A stretch of 64,000 nt of DNA from Acinetobacter haemolyticus CIP 64.3 = MTCC 9819 (GCF_000369065.1 NZ_KB849800.1:512044-576043), one strand, 5' to 3'; shown: positions 49,041-58,248, numbered from the stretch's first letter. Notes: generated by a model from the letters alone, not told the origin. Numbers and translations are program-made.

Positions 49041-50591
49041 ATGTCAGAACAAGAACACAACCTAAATATCACTTCAGAATATTACACCGCAGATCAAACA
49101 GCGGCGGTTTCATTGCAGTCGTCTACATTTATCCAGCAGCTTCAAGCAAAGGTAAATCTATTTGAACAACTAAAATCCCAATTCTTTAATGAAATGTTAG
49201 ATGATCATAGCTTTAATGGTGAGGCATCTAAGAAGATTGAACAATGGTTGAGTCTGCGTAGTTTGGATGAATTGAATCATTTAGAGTCACAAGCAAAACA
49301 GCATTTCTTGTATCAGGGCATTACATTTAATGTGTATGGCGAAGAAGAGGGATTAGAGCGAACGATCCCTTTTGATCTGATCCCTCGAGTGATAGAAAAA
49401 AAGCAATGGGAAAAAATAGCTGCCGGTTGTACACAACGAGTAAAAGCACTCAATTATTTTTTAGATGATATTTATCATGGGCAACACATTCTCAAAGAGG
49501 GCTTAATTCCAGAGCATCAAGTCATGACACATGAAGCATTTCAGCCTCATATGCTAAAGCATCATTTAAAAGGGAAAATTTATTCGCAGATTAGTGGTAT
49601 TGATATTATTCGAGATGGCAATGGTGAATTTTATGTACTGGAGGATAATTTAAGAACACCTTCTGGTGTTTCTTATATGCTTGAGAGTCGAAAGATTAGT
49701 CAAAAGTTAATGCCTGATTTATGTACGAGTAATAATTTACAAAGCATTGAACAGTATCCAACTTTACTTCGAGCGATTCTTGAGGAGAATGCGTATGTCG
49801 ATAATCCATTGATTGTAGTGCTGACACCAGGTCGGTTTAATAGTGCTTACTATGAACATGCATTTTTAGCTAGAGAAATGGATGTTCCCCTTGTTACGAG
49901 TCGTGATCTTTTTGTAGATGATGATAAAGTTTTTGTCAAAACGATTCGTGGTCGTCAGCAAGTGGATGTGATTTACCGTCGTTTAGATGATGATTTCTTA
50001 GATCCTTTAATCTTTAGACCTGATAGTACATTGGGTGTTGCAGGACTAATGTCTGCTTATCTTCAAAACAATGTTGTAATTGCAAATGCGCCAGGAACTG
50101 GTGTGGCTGATGACAAGTCAATTTATCCTTATGTGGATCAGATGATTCAATTCTATTTGGGTGAAGCACCGATTTTAAATAATGTGCCAACCTATCAATG
50201 TAGAGATGTTGATCAATTAGATTATGTATTAAGTAATTTAGAAAAGTTAGTTGTTAAAGAGGCTCAAGGCTCTGGTGGCTATGGGATGTTAATAGGCCCG
50301 CAATCAGATCAACATCAAATCGAATGCTTTAGACAAAAGCTCATGGCAAACCCACATTTGTATATAGCACAACCCACTTTGGCATTATCAGTTGCACCAA
50401 CACTTACAGATCAAGGTGTGGCTGAAAGACATATCGATTTGCGTCCATTTATATTAAGTTCACCATATCGTACAGAGATTGTTCCTGGTGGTTTGACTCG
50501 TGTTGCGATGCAAGCTGGATCTTTAGTTGTCAATTCATCTCAAGGCGGAGGGATCAAAGATACTTGGGTTGTAGAAACATTACGTTCTTAA
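49041..50591 (+). CDS. Circularly permuted ATP-grasp protein (DUF404/DUF407 family)
   Basis: Predicted peptide or amide ligase of 516 residues. Family blocks are RTIPFDLIPRVI near residue 108, FYVLEDNLRTPSGVSYMLE near 198, GRQQVDVIYRRLDDDFLDPL near 304, KSIYPYVDQMIQFYLGE near 357 and VKEAQGSGGYGMLIGPQ near 410, the ATP-binding loop. The C-terminus ends GGGIKDTWVVE. From published family analyses these ATP-grasp proteins co-occur with alpha-E, transglutaminase and Anbu genes and are predicted to ligate amino acids or peptides. It is the first gene of the four-gene cluster. Confidence 0.92.
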   Translation: MSEQEHNLNITSEYYTADQTAAVSLQSSTFIQQLQAKVNLFEQLKSQFFNEMLDDHSFNGEASKKIEQWLSLRSLDELNHLESQAKQHFLYQGITFNVYGEEEGLERTIPFDLIPRVIEKKQWEKIAAGCTQRVKALNYFLDDIYHGQHILKEGLIPEHQVMTHEAFQPHMLKHHLKGKIYSQISGIDIIRDGNGEFYVLEDNLRTPSGVSYMLESRKISQKLMPDLCTSNNLQSIEQYPTLLRAILEENAYVDNPLIVVLTPGRFNSAYYEHAFLAREMDVPLVTSRDLFVDDDKVFVKTIRGRQQVDVIYRRLDDDFLDPLIFRPDSTLGVAGLMSAYLQNNVVIANAPGTGVADDKSIYPYVDQMIQFYLGEAPILNNVPTYQCRDVDQLDYVLSNLEKLVVKEAQGSGGYGMLIGPQSDQHQIECFRQKLMANPHLYIAQPTLALSVAPTLTDQGVAERHIDLRPFILSSPYRTEIVPGGLTRVAMQAGSLVVNSSQGGGIKDTWVVETLRS

Positions 50592-50663
50592 AATCATTCT
50601 TAAATCGTGAGGGATTTTTATAAAACTATTGTGATTTTAGAAATGAATTTAAGGAGAAATTGG

Positions 50664-51266
50664 ATGATTTTACTTCGCTCTAGTGCACAACATGTATATT
50701 GGTTAGGTCGTTATTTATATAGAATACAATATGTTACTAATCAGTTACCCTTTACGGATGACCGGCAGGCTGCGGATTTTGCATACGCTCTTTGTTTGCA
50801 GATAGATAGTGCCGATAACTTAAATCAATTTATGTTAGACAAACAACAGCCATTTTCGCTGTTAAATCAGTTAGAGATTGCTCGTGACAATATTCATGAA
50901 CTAAGAGGATTATTGAGCGCACAGGCTTACGCTGAGCTGAATTTCTTGATCAAAAATGTGGAAGCAAATGCTTTAGATATTCAACGCATAGTGAATAGAT
51001 GTTGTGAGCTTTTAACAGCAGAGCAAGAGGATATTTCTTTATTTTTTAGAATAGGTCAATGTATAGAGCAGATAGATACTTATTTTAGGTTTTATCAAAA
51101 TATTCATAAGGTTATGGATGTAACAGAATTAACGATTCATCAGTTGTTTGATTTAGGCTGGGATGAATTACAACCTAGTTGGGAGATTTTTAAATCTGAA
51201 CCTTATATTAACCAGTTTTATGCATTTACTTATCGGTTGGAGAATCAATTTGAGGTGTATGCATGA
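50664..51266 (+). CDS. Alpha-E domain protein (DUF403)
   Basis: All-helical protein of 200 residues, starting ILLRSSAQHVYWLGRYLYR, the Alpha-E signature, with later Glu-rich helices. The ATG at 50664 has a perfect AAGGAG 7 nt upstream; the longer frame from 50607 lacks any signal. Function is unproven; the family always accompanies the ATP-grasp and transglutaminase partners. Its stop overlaps the next gene start by 4 bp (ATGA). Confidence 0.9.
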   Translation: MILLRSSAQHVYWLGRYLYRIQYVTNQLPFTDDRQAADFAYALCLQIDSADNLNQFMLDKQQPFSLLNQLEIARDNIHELRGLLSAQAYAELNFLIKNVEANALDIQRIVNRCCELLTAEQEDISLFFRIGQCIEQIDTYFRFYQNIHKVMDVTELTIHQLFDLGWDELQPSWEIFKSEPYINQFYAFTYRLENQFEVYA

Positions 51267-52042
51267 AACTTATGGTGAATCATCAAACACATTATCGTTA
51301 TACGCAGACTGCACGTAATAGCGTGCAGTCGATAAAAATGATGCCTCAAAGTTCTCAACATCAAACCGTTGAAACTTGGCATATTAGTGTGCCAGGAGAG
51401 TCAAACTGTAAAAGAGATGCATTTAATAATCTTTGGATGACAGCAACACAAAGGCATGATTATCGCTATTTAACGATTATGGCGCAGGGAGTTATTGATT
51501 TACATGAGACTGAGTTAGGCCATTTTGAAAGTCATAATTCTCCGATGTTGTTTTTACAGCGCACGACGATGTCTTGTTATGATTCAATGATGCTAGACTT
51601 TGCGAAATCTATTGTTCTACGTTTAAATCGTCAGCATTTGATTGATTTGTCAGAAGCAATCCTAGAACGTATGCCTTATCAACCGCAAAGTACGTCAGTG
51701 ACAACGTCCGCCATAGATGCATTTTATGCGGGACAAGGAGTATGTCAAGATCATGCACATGTCTTTGTCGCTATGTGCCGTGCTTTGCAGATACCTGCAC
51801 GATATGTTTCTGGTTATTTGTATGATCAAAACCAACCGCACCTTGCCAGTCACGCATGGGCGGAAGCATTTGTAGAGAATCAGTGGTATTGTTTCGATAT
51901 TAGTAATCAGATATTTGCTCCACAAAATCATATTTATGTTGCAATCGGACGTGATTATCTCGATGTCGCACCTGTTCGTGGTGTGCGTGAGCAAGGAGGA
52001 GTTGAAAGCATGATGTCTAGTGTTCAGGTTTTGGCGTGTTAA
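51263..52042 (+). CDS. Transglutaminase-like cysteine protease/amidase
   Basis: It has 259 residues. The N-terminal beta-sandwich domain (Bact_transglu_N; VNHQTHYRYTQTARNS near residue 4) precedes the transglutaminase core. The catalytic triad is visible: Cys in GVCQDHAHVFVAM near 158, His in LASHAWAEAFVE near 197 and Asp in CFDISNQ near 214. Members hydrolyse or form isopeptide or amide bonds. It overlaps the alpha-E gene and is followed by Anbu within 16 bp, giving a tightly coupled cluster. Confidence 0.93.
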   Translation: MKLMVNHQTHYRYTQTARNSVQSIKMMPQSSQHQTVETWHISVPGESNCKRDAFNNLWMTATQRHDYRYLTIMAQGVIDLHETELGHFESHNSPMLFLQRTTMSCYDSMMLDFAKSIVLRLNRQHLIDLSEAILERMPYQPQSTSVTTSAIDAFYAGQGVCQDHAHVFVAMCRALQIPARYVSGYLYDQNQPHLASHAWAEAFVENQWYCFDISNQIFAPQNHIYVAIGRDYLDVAPVRGVREQGGVESMMSSVQVLAC

Positions 52043-52058
52043 GTGTAAAGAGAAAAAG

Positions 52059-52793
52059 ATGACCTATTGTTGTGCATTGAGATTAGAACAGGGTTTGGTG
52101 TTGATTAGTGATACGCGCACCAATGCAGGGGTCGATCATATTTCTGTATTTCGTAAATTGCATACTTTTGGTGTGGTTGGTGAACGTTTTATCGCAATTC
52201 AAACAGCAGGGAATTTGGCAACAACGCAAGCTGTGATTAGTCATTTGCAAAACGCGCTGAATTTTAATCACGAGCCAAACTTGTACAGTGCAAATAATAT
52301 GTTTGAAGTGGCGGAACTGGTTGGCAAAACATTAAAAACTGTATTGGAAGATATTACTTCGAATACTCAAGAACAGATGAATTATTCTGGAAGTATTTTG
52401 GTGGCTGGTCAAATTAAAGGGGAGGAAATGCAATTATATAATGTTTATCCTCAAGGAAACTTTATTTCGGCCACTACAGATACTCCTTATTTTCAAATTG
52501 GTGAAAGTAAGTACGGTAAGCCCATTCTTGATCGTGCTTTACATTATGATATGCCTTTGGATGATGCTTTACGTTGTACATTAATTTCTTTTGATTCAAC
52601 TTTACGCTCCAATGTTTCTGTTGGCTTACCTTTAGACGCTTTGGTTTATTATAAAGATAGTTTTATTATTCCTAAAGGAAAGAGAATCGGGGAAGAAGAT
52701 CCTTATTTTACCCAAATAAGTAAACAATGGTCTGAAACGTTAAGGCGCGGGTTACAAGAATTACCGAAACCGACTGAAGATTATTGGGTTTAA
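52059..52793 (+). CDS. Anbu, proteasome-type NTN hydrolase
   Basis: Ancestral beta-subunit-like bacterial proteasome homologue of 244 residues. With this start the protein begins MTYCCALRL, leaving Thr2 as N-terminal nucleophile after Met removal. Asp18 in ISDTRTNAG and Lys33 in VFRKL fill the catalytic positions of the proteasome beta subunit. The start has an AG-rich AAGAGAAAAAG upstream; an in-frame ATG at 52020 would bury the nucleophile. Known Anbu proteins assemble into open-ring or helical oligomers. It is last of the ATP-grasp/alpha-E/transglutaminase/Anbu cluster. Confidence 0.92.
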   Translation: MTYCCALRLEQGLVLISDTRTNAGVDHISVFRKLHTFGVVGERFIAIQTAGNLATTQAVISHLQNALNFNHEPNLYSANNMFEVAELVGKTLKTVLEDITSNTQEQMNYSGSILVAGQIKGEEMQLYNVYPQGNFISATTDTPYFQIGESKYGKPILDRALHYDMPLDDALRCTLISFDSTLRSNVSVGLPLDALVYYKDSFIIPKGKRIGEEDPYFTQISKQWSETLRRGLQELPKPTEDYWV

Positions 52794-52839
52794 TCAAAAA
52801 CTTGGGCATAATCAAGTTGAACCTATAAGAGTTATAAGA

Positions 52840-53265
52840 ATGCTTTTTCAATTTTGTTATGCCAGTAAAGCTTTATCAGATCCACAGAGCCTATTGTCTG
52901 ATTTGAGAGATATTTTAAATGAAGCACATCATTTTAATTATTTAAATCATATTTACGGTGTGCTTTATTTCGCGGATGGTTATTTTTTCCAATGCTTGGA
53001 AGGGGATCAAACCACCATTATGCAATTATTTGAAAAAATTAAAAAAGATAGGCGGCATGAACAAGTTTATGCATTTCCTGCACGAAATGTGGAGCAGGGG
53101 CTATTCCAAGATTGGTCTATGAAGTTTGTACGGAAAAATAGCGCTATTTCGATTTTCTTTCAACAACTTGGACAGGAAAGTTTTAATCCTTATCTTTTAA
53201 ATAAGGATTCAATTTGTGCATTTATTCCCTTGTTGGCTGAAATTGAAATGGATCAAGTAAGTTAA
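52840..53265 (+). CDS. BLUF-domain blue-light photoreceptor, BlsA-like
   Basis: Flavin-binding light sensor of 141 residues. The BLUF residues are present: Tyr7 in CYASKA, Asn33 in HFNYLNHIYGVLYF, Gln51 in FFQCLEGDQ and the Trp near 92 in DWSMKFVRK. The length and the C-terminal helical tail match Acinetobacter BlsA, which controls motility, biofilm and iron uptake by binding regulators according to light. It has no output domain, so it should act through protein contacts. It follows Anbu by 46 bp and is closed by a terminator. Confidence 0.93.
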   Translation: MLFQFCYASKALSDPQSLLSDLRDILNEAHHFNYLNHIYGVLYFADGYFFQCLEGDQTTIMQLFEKIKKDRRHEQVYAFPARNVEQGLFQDWSMKFVRKNSAISIFFQQLGQESFNPYLLNKDSICAFIPLLAEIEMDQVS

Positions 53266-53266
53266 C

Positions 53267-53291
53267 TAAGTTCAAAACAGTTTTGAACTTA
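53267..53291. terminator. Terminator between the BLUF gene and alr
   Basis: TAAGTTCAAAA, CAG and TTTTGAACTTA form a perfect 11-bp stem between convergent genes. The T run is weak. Confidence 0.65.
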
Positions 53292-53302
53292 GCATTATCT
53301 TT

Positions 53303-54373
53303 TTAGTTAAGTCTGCGTTGAGGTCGTTGGCTCAGCCTACAGAGTAGTTCATAGCCAATGGTTCCATTTGCCTCTGCAACGTCATCGACCAGTCGAGTAT
53401 TACCCCAAAGCTCGACTTTAGTTCCGATTTCTGCATTTAAATTACTGATATCAATCGCAATCATATCCATGCTTACACGTCCTATGACGGGTATAAGTTG
53501 ATCATAAATTGCCACAAAGTTAGGTTTTATATATGCACGAGGATAGCCATCTCCATAGCCGATCGAAACGATAGCGATCGTCATATCTTGTGTAGCGACA
53601 TAGGTTGAACCATAACCAACATATTCACCTTGCTGAATTTGATTTAGGGCAATGATTTCTGCGCTGAAGGTCATAACTGGCTTTAGATCAAGGGCTTCAA
53701 CATTCTTGTCTGCAAACGGTGATGCGCCGTAGAGCATGATTCCTGGCCGTACAAAATCGAAATGCAATTCTGGATATCTATAAATGGCAGCAGAATTACA
53801 ACATGAAGCAAGAATAGGTTCACATGCTTGTTTCACTTGTAAAAACTGCATTTTTTGTTGTTCATTTAGTGGATGATCCGTATCAGCATTGGCAAAATGC
53901 ATTGTTAAAACGCAGTTAAAACCTTCTGCTTTTAAACGTTGGATCACAGTAATGATTTCAGAAACTTTGAAACCTAAACGATTCATCCCACTATTAAGTT
54001 TTACCCAAACTTTTAAATCCAAAGCTTGATATTGATCTTTATGAGCAAGCAGCCATTCAAGTTGTTGAGCATGATGAACGACACATTCTAGTTTCTGTTC
54101 AATAACATGAATCATCTCATCTGCTGAAAATACACCTTCAATTAGGGTGATTGGCTGTAAATATCCAAGCCGCCTGATTTCTAGGGCTTCTTCTAAACAG
54201 GCGACACCAAAAGCATCCGTGGCCGCTAAGGCTGTTAAACAGTCTTTAATTCCATGTCCGTAGGCATTGGCTTTGACCATACTGACAATTTTTGAATTTG
54301 GTGCAAGTTGTTTAACACGGTTTAAATTATATTGCAGTGCTGTACTATCAATATAAACTGTTGCTTGGCGCAC
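53303..54373 (-). CDS. alr: Alanine racemase
   Basis: PLP-dependent racemase that supplies D-alanine for peptidoglycan. It has 356 residues. The PLP Lys is in MVKANAYGHGI near residue 33 and the second catalytic base Tyr is in VGYGSTYVA near 253. Other signatures are GMNRLGF near 130 and RPGIMLYG near 208. It lies about 65 bp downstream of dnaB on the same strand, the conserved dnaB-alr order in gammaproteobacteria. Confidence 0.96.
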   Translation of the reverse strand: MRQATVYIDSTALQYNLNRVKQLAPNSKIVSMVKANAYGHGIKDCLTALAATDAFGVACLEEALEIRRLGYLQPITLIEGVFSADEMIHVIEQKLECVVHHAQQLEWLLAHKDQYQALDLKVWVKLNSGMNRLGFKVSEIITVIQRLKAEGFNCVLTMHFANADTDHPLNEQQKMQFLQVKQACEPILASCCNSAAIYRYPELHFDFVRPGIMLYGASPFADKNVEALDLKPVMTFSAEIIALNQIQQGEYVGYGSTYVATQDMTIAIVSIGYGDGYPRAYIKPNFVAIYDQLIPVIGRVSMDMIAIDISNLNAEIGTKVELWGNTRLVDDVAEANGTIGYELLCRLSQRPQRRLN

Positions 54374-54437
54374 CCTGATTTCTCCTTTGGGACGACTCGG
54401 ATAATATAAAAAGCAATTTTAATCAATAATATAGGAA

Positions 54438-55883
54438 TTATTCTTCATCATCATATTGAGCGTAGAACTCAGGTGAGAGATTACTAAAACGAGTGTATTG
54501 ACCTTCAAAGGCAAGGCGAACACTACCGATCGGACCATTACGCTGTTTACCAATAATGATTTCGGCTGTACCTGCTTCTTTTGATTCTTTGTTATAGACT
54601 TCATCACGATAAATGAACATGATTAAGTCAGCATCCTGTTCGATAGCACCGGATTCACGTAAGTCAGACATTACAGGACGTTTGTTTGGTCGGTTCTCCA
54701 AACTACGGTTAAGCTGTGAAAGTGCAATCACTGGACAGTTCATTTCTTTGGCTAAGGCTTTTAAGCTACGAGAGATTTCTGAAATCTCGCCAACACGGTT
54801 ATCACCCATACCAGGGACTTTCATCAATTGTAAGTAATCGACCATAATACAACCGATTTTGCCATCATGCATTTTGGCAATTCGTCGTGCACGGGCACGA
54901 AGTTCTGTTGGAGGTAGAGCAGAAGAATCATCAATATATAGGTGCATCTCTTGCAGCTGCAAAATCGTACCTGTAACCTTGGTCCACTCATCGGCATCAA
55001 GATTACCTGAGCGCAAATGTCCCTGATGAACTTTACCCATTGCAGAAATCAAACGCATGGCGATAGAGTCTGCTGGCATTTCCATAGAAAACACTAACGC
55101 TGGTAATCTGTTGTATTGCAATACACTTTCAACCAAATTCATGGCAAAAGTGGTTTTTCCCATAGATGGACGAGCCGCAACAATAATCAAGTCACCGGCT
55201 TGCATCCCTGAGGTTTTATTATCAAGTTCCACAAACCCTGTAGTTAAACCTGTAATGTTTCCATCAAGTTTTGATAATTCATCTAATTTAGTGATGACAT
55301 CCGCGGTAACTGAACTAATCGATTTGGGGCCCGAATCTTTCTTATTATTATTGTGTTGTTCTGCTAAAGAGAAAATTTGAGTTTCTGCTAAATCTAGAAT
55401 TTCACTGACAGGTCGACCTTTGGTGTCATACGCATTTTGTAAAATATCACTGCTGACTTTGATCATGGTACGTAGTGTTGAGAACTCTTTGATTTTATTG
55501 GCATAAGTTTCAAGATTATAGAAGCTTGAAGGTGAGTCAGCCATCAATTGCATCAAGTATTCTTCACCACCAATTGCATCTAACAGGTTTTGTTTGAGTA
55601 ACCAGTCATTGACCAAAACGGCATCATACGGTGAGTTTTCCTGTGCCAGTTTTTCGATGGCGCGATAAATATATTTATGACGTGTCGCATAAAAATCATT
55701 TTCTTTGAGTAGATCACTTACTTGTTCAAAAGACTCAGCAACTGTCATCAGCGCAGCAAGAACTGCTTGTTCAATCGCAAGATTGTGGGGAGGGGTACGA
55801 AACTCCTTTAGCTGACCTGAGTCACTCACTTTACTCTCTGTGTTTGGAGAATTTTTTGTAAAATTGGCATTCGCCTGTGACAT
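54438..55883 (-). CDS. dnaB: Replicative DNA helicase DnaB
   Basis: Hexameric replicative helicase of 481 residues. The N-terminal DnaB domain (PHNLAIEQAVLAALM near residue 32) is followed by the RecA-like core. Walker A is AARPSMGKTTFAMN near 235, DYLQLM near 344 is Walker B, and ALSQLNRSLENR near 383 and DLRESGAIEQDADLIMFIYR near 403 are the conserved helicase motifs. No intein is present. It is probably co-transcribed with alr. Confidence 0.98.
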   Translation of the reverse strand: MSQANANFTKNSPNTESKVSDSGQLKEFRTPPHNLAIEQAVLAALMTVAESFEQVSDLLKENDFYATRHKYIYRAIEKLAQENSPYDAVLVNDWLLKQNLLDAIGGEEYLMQLMADSPSSFYNLETYANKIKEFSTLRTMIKVSSDILQNAYDTKGRPVSEILDLAETQIFSLAEQHNNNKKDSGPKSISSVTADVITKLDELSKLDGNITGLTTGFVELDNKTSGMQAGDLIIVAARPSMGKTTFAMNLVESVLQYNRLPALVFSMEMPADSIAMRLISAMGKVHQGHLRSGNLDADEWTKVTGTILQLQEMHLYIDDSSALPPTELRARARRIAKMHDGKIGCIMVDYLQLMKVPGMGDNRVGEISEISRSLKALAKEMNCPVIALSQLNRSLENRPNKRPVMSDLRESGAIEQDADLIMFIYRDEVYNKESKEAGTAEIIIGKQRNGPIGSVRLAFEGQYTRFSNLSPEFYAQYDDEE

Positions 55884-56002
55884 AACAAGACCTAATAAAA
55901 AAGATGAAACATAACCGAGTGACTATCTTAATCCAAATGGAGGTCAACGCGACAATTTAATTCATTGAAAATTGTGTAAGTGGTGAAAAAGTGTGGGTGA
56001 GT

Positions 56003-56338
56003 TCAGAGCCGATTGGCTGCCCCCCATTGGCACATCATATCTAATAGAGGAATCAAGGATAGTCCTCGTTCTGATAAGCAATATTCAACTTTAGGGGGGA
56101 TTTGTGGATATTCCTTACGAATAATCAGTTGATCTTTTTCCATTTCTTTCAAGGTTAGACTTAAGGTTTTGAATGAAATATTACGAATTGAGCGTTTTAA
56201 CTCATTGAATCGCATAATAGATTTATGTTGATAAAGCCAATATATAATAATCATTTTGTACTTACCATTGATTAAGGAAAGCGTATATCCAAAATCAGTT
56301 TGTCCTAAGTCAATATGTGGTGGTGCGCAGGTTTCCAT
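56003..56338 (-). CDS. HxlR-family transcriptional regulator
   Basis: It has 111 residues. The winged helix of the HxlR/MarR-like family is present, with the pattern LINGKYKMIIIYWLYQH near residue 23, MRFNELKRSIRNIS near 42 and the wing around YPQIPPKVEYCLSERG near 78. An N-terminal Cys (CAPP, Cys4) is a possible redox or aldehyde sensor, as in other HxlR proteins. It is divergent from the flavodoxin-fold reductase with a 134-bp gap, a common arrangement implying direct control. Confidence 0.92.
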   Translation of the reverse strand: METCAPPHIDLGQTDFGYTLSLINGKYKMIIIYWLYQHKSIMRFNELKRSIRNISFKTLSLTLKEMEKDQLIIRKEYPQIPPKVEYCLSERGLSLIPLLDMMCQWGAANRL

Positions 56339-56472
56339 TGTTATCTTCTGACACTAACTTTTGGTTTAGTATATAACCATAATGACCGTACTTATATAAT
56401 TTGTAGCATGCTTTTATAATTAATTTCATACTTGTTAGTGAAAGACTTAAATGTCTGTTGTGATGGTTTGAA

Positions 56473-57027
56473 ATGAAGAAAACACTCGTGATTGTTGCTC
56501 ATCCAGATATTGAAAACTCTGTCATAAATAAACGATGGATTGAGGAGTTAAGTCAATATTCAGATGAATTTACTGTGCATCAACTTTATCAACAGTATCC
56601 TGATGGGCATATTGATGTGGCAAAAGAACAAGCATTGGTTGAATCACACCAAAATTTGGTTCTTCAGTTTCCGATTTATTGGTTTAACTGTCCGCCATTA
56701 TTGAAACAGTGGCTTGATGATGTACTGACTTATGGTTGGGCCTATGGTTCAGCAGGAAATCAGTTAAAAGATAAGAAAATAACGCTAGCAGTTTCTGCTG
56801 GCATTAAAGAAAAAGATTATGCAGCAGATGGTCGCTATCAATTTTCTCTAAAAGAGTTGTGTTTACCTTTTGAATTAACTGCGCGATATGTAAAAGCCGA
56901 TTATCAACCAATGTATGTTTTTTATGGAATGGATACAAATCCTGAAGAAGGAGAGACTCAACCTACGAGGAATGAAATCAATCAGAGTGCGGTGGATTAT
57001 GTGAAATATTTATTGCAGATAGGTTAG
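56473..57027 (+). CDS. NAD(P)H oxidoreductase, flavodoxin-like fold
   Basis: It has 184 residues. An FMN-binding flavodoxin_2 domain of the KefF/MdaB/YwrO type begins TLVIVAHPDIENSVINKRW. LVLQFPIYWFNCPPLLKQWLDDVL near residue 68 and TYGWAYGSAG near 91 are signatures that bind FMN. Members reduce quinones or nitro compounds. The adjacent divergent HxlR regulator suggests induction by a quinone or electrophile. It is closed by the terminator at 57071. Confidence 0.92.
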   Translation: MKKTLVIVAHPDIENSVINKRWIEELSQYSDEFTVHQLYQQYPDGHIDVAKEQALVESHQNLVLQFPIYWFNCPPLLKQWLDDVLTYGWAYGSAGNQLKDKKITLAVSAGIKEKDYAADGRYQFSLKELCLPFELTARYVKADYQPMYVFYGMDTNPEEGETQPTRNEINQSAVDYVKYLLQIG

Positions 57028-57070
57028 CTGTATGTTCAATAAATAGGATAATTTACAAATCAGCAGACAT

Positions 57071-57102
57071 AAAAAAAGAGCATGTAAAACATGCTCTTTT
57101 TC
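57071..57102. terminator. Bidirectional terminator between the reductase and rplI
   Basis: AAAAAGAGCATGT, AAA and ACATGCTCTTTTT form a perfect stem serving two convergent genes. Confidence 0.88.
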
Positions 57103-57112
57103 TTTGCAGAAA

Positions 57113-57559
57113 TTACTCAGATACGATAGTAACGAGAACTTCAGCAACAACATCATGATGCAATTGGATTGCGATGTTGAATTCACCAGTGTGACGAAGC
57201 GCACCATTTGGTAAACGAACTTCTGCACGGTCAACAACAAGACCAGCGTTCGTTAAAGCGTCAGCAATATCACGAGTACCGATAGAACCGAACAATTTAC
57301 CTTCATCACCAGCTTTAGCTGTGATTACGATATTTACTTCGTTCAATTGTTCAGCACGTGCATTTGCAGCAGCTAAAATATCAGCTTCTTGTTTTTCAAG
57401 TTCAGCACGACGAGCTTCAAAAGCAGCAGTGTTTGCTTCAGTTGCAGCTACAGCTTTACCTTGAGGGATCAAGAAGTTACGACCGTAACCAGCTTTAACT
57501 GATACTTTGTCGCCTAATTTACCAAGGTTCTTAATGCGTTGTAATAAGATAACGTCCAC
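57113..57559 (-). CDS. rplI: 50S ribosomal protein L9
   Basis: It has 148 residues. The N-terminal rRNA-binding domain starts [27 protein letters not shown], followed by the long connecting helix (about 41-75, rich in Ala, Glu and Lys) and the C-terminal globular domain. Last gene of the rpsF-rpsR-rplI operon; there is no priB. Confidence 0.98.
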   Translation of the reverse strand: MDVILLQRIKNLGKLGDKVSVKAGYGRNFLIPQGKAVAATEANTAAFEARRAELEKQEADILAAANARAEQLNEVNIVITAKAGDEGKLFGSIGTRDIADALTNAGLVVDRAEVRLPNGALRHTGEFNIAIQLHHDVVAEVLVTIVSE

Positions 57560-57571
57560 AGCTCACCTCAC

Positions 57572-57799
57572 TTACTTATGGTTGTCAGTGTACGGAATCA
57601 AAGACAAATAGCGAGCTTGTTTAATAGCTAACGCTAATTGACGTTGATAACGAGCTTTAGTACCTGTAATACGGCTAGGAACAATCTTGCCGTTTTCAGT
57701 GATGTACTGTTTTAAAGTGTCGATATCTTTGTAGTCGATGTACGCAACATTCTCAGCTGTAAAGCGGCAGAACTTGCGACGACGGTAAAAACGTGCCAT
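57572..57799 (-). CDS. rpsR: 30S ribosomal protein S18
   Basis: It has 75 residues. The family core [25 protein letters not shown] and the end [10 protein letters not shown] are intact. It binds S6 on the small subunit. It is 12 bp after rpsF and 12 bp before rplI. Confidence 0.98.
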
Positions 57800-57810
57800 T
57801 GATGTTCTCC

Positions 57811-58194
57811 TTATTCAGCTTCTTGTACTGCTTGTTGTGCTTCTTCACGTTGAGCTTTACGCGCACGTTTTTCTTCAGCACTCTTAGCAAGTAAAGATTC
57901 TTCAGTAATTGCGTGTTCACGACGGATGATGATGTTACGAATAATTGCGTCGTTATAACGGAACAATTCTTCTAATTCATCAAGAGTCGTTTGACCACAT
58001 TCAACATTCATAAGAATGTAGTGTGCTTTGTGAATCTTGTTAATCGGGTAAGCCAATTGGCGGCGGCCCCAATCTTCTAAACGGTGAATTTGACCTTCAG
58101 CTTCTTTGATCTGAGAGATATAGCGTTCAACCATACCTACAACTTGATCGCTTTGGTCTGGATGTACCAAAAGTACGATTTCGTAGTGACGCAT
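57811..58194 (-). CDS. rpsF: 30S ribosomal protein S6
   Basis: It has 127 residues. The S6 core begins [21 protein letters not shown] and contains [15 protein letters not shown]-like [22 protein letters not shown] charged C-terminal tail ([18 protein letters not shown]) extends beyond the fold. It is the first gene of the operon, with a structured leader. Confidence 0.98.
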   Translation of the reverse strand: MRHYEIVLLVHPDQSDQVVGMVERYISQIKEAEGQIHRLEDWGRRQLAYPINKIHKAHYILMNVECGQTTLDELEELFRYNDAIIRNIIIRREHAITEESLLAKSAEEKRARKAQREEAQQAVQEAE

Positions 58195-58197
58195 TGT

Positions 58198-58248
58198 CAG
58201 CTCCTTACGGTTTAAACAGCCCCTAATGTATAAATTAGAAGCAAGGAG
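58198..58248 (-). promoter_or_regulatory. Candidate S6:S18-binding leader of rpsF with hidden Shine-Dalgarno
   Basis: On the minus strand CTCCTTGC (58241-58248) can pair with GTAAGGAG (58201-58208), which holds the rpsF Shine-Dalgarno. CCG lies exactly at the 5' edge of the distal arm (AAACCGTAAGGAG). A CCG beside a stem next to rpsF is the hallmark of the known S6:S18 autoregulatory leader. Pairing is seen; autoregulation is inferred. Confidence 0.5.
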
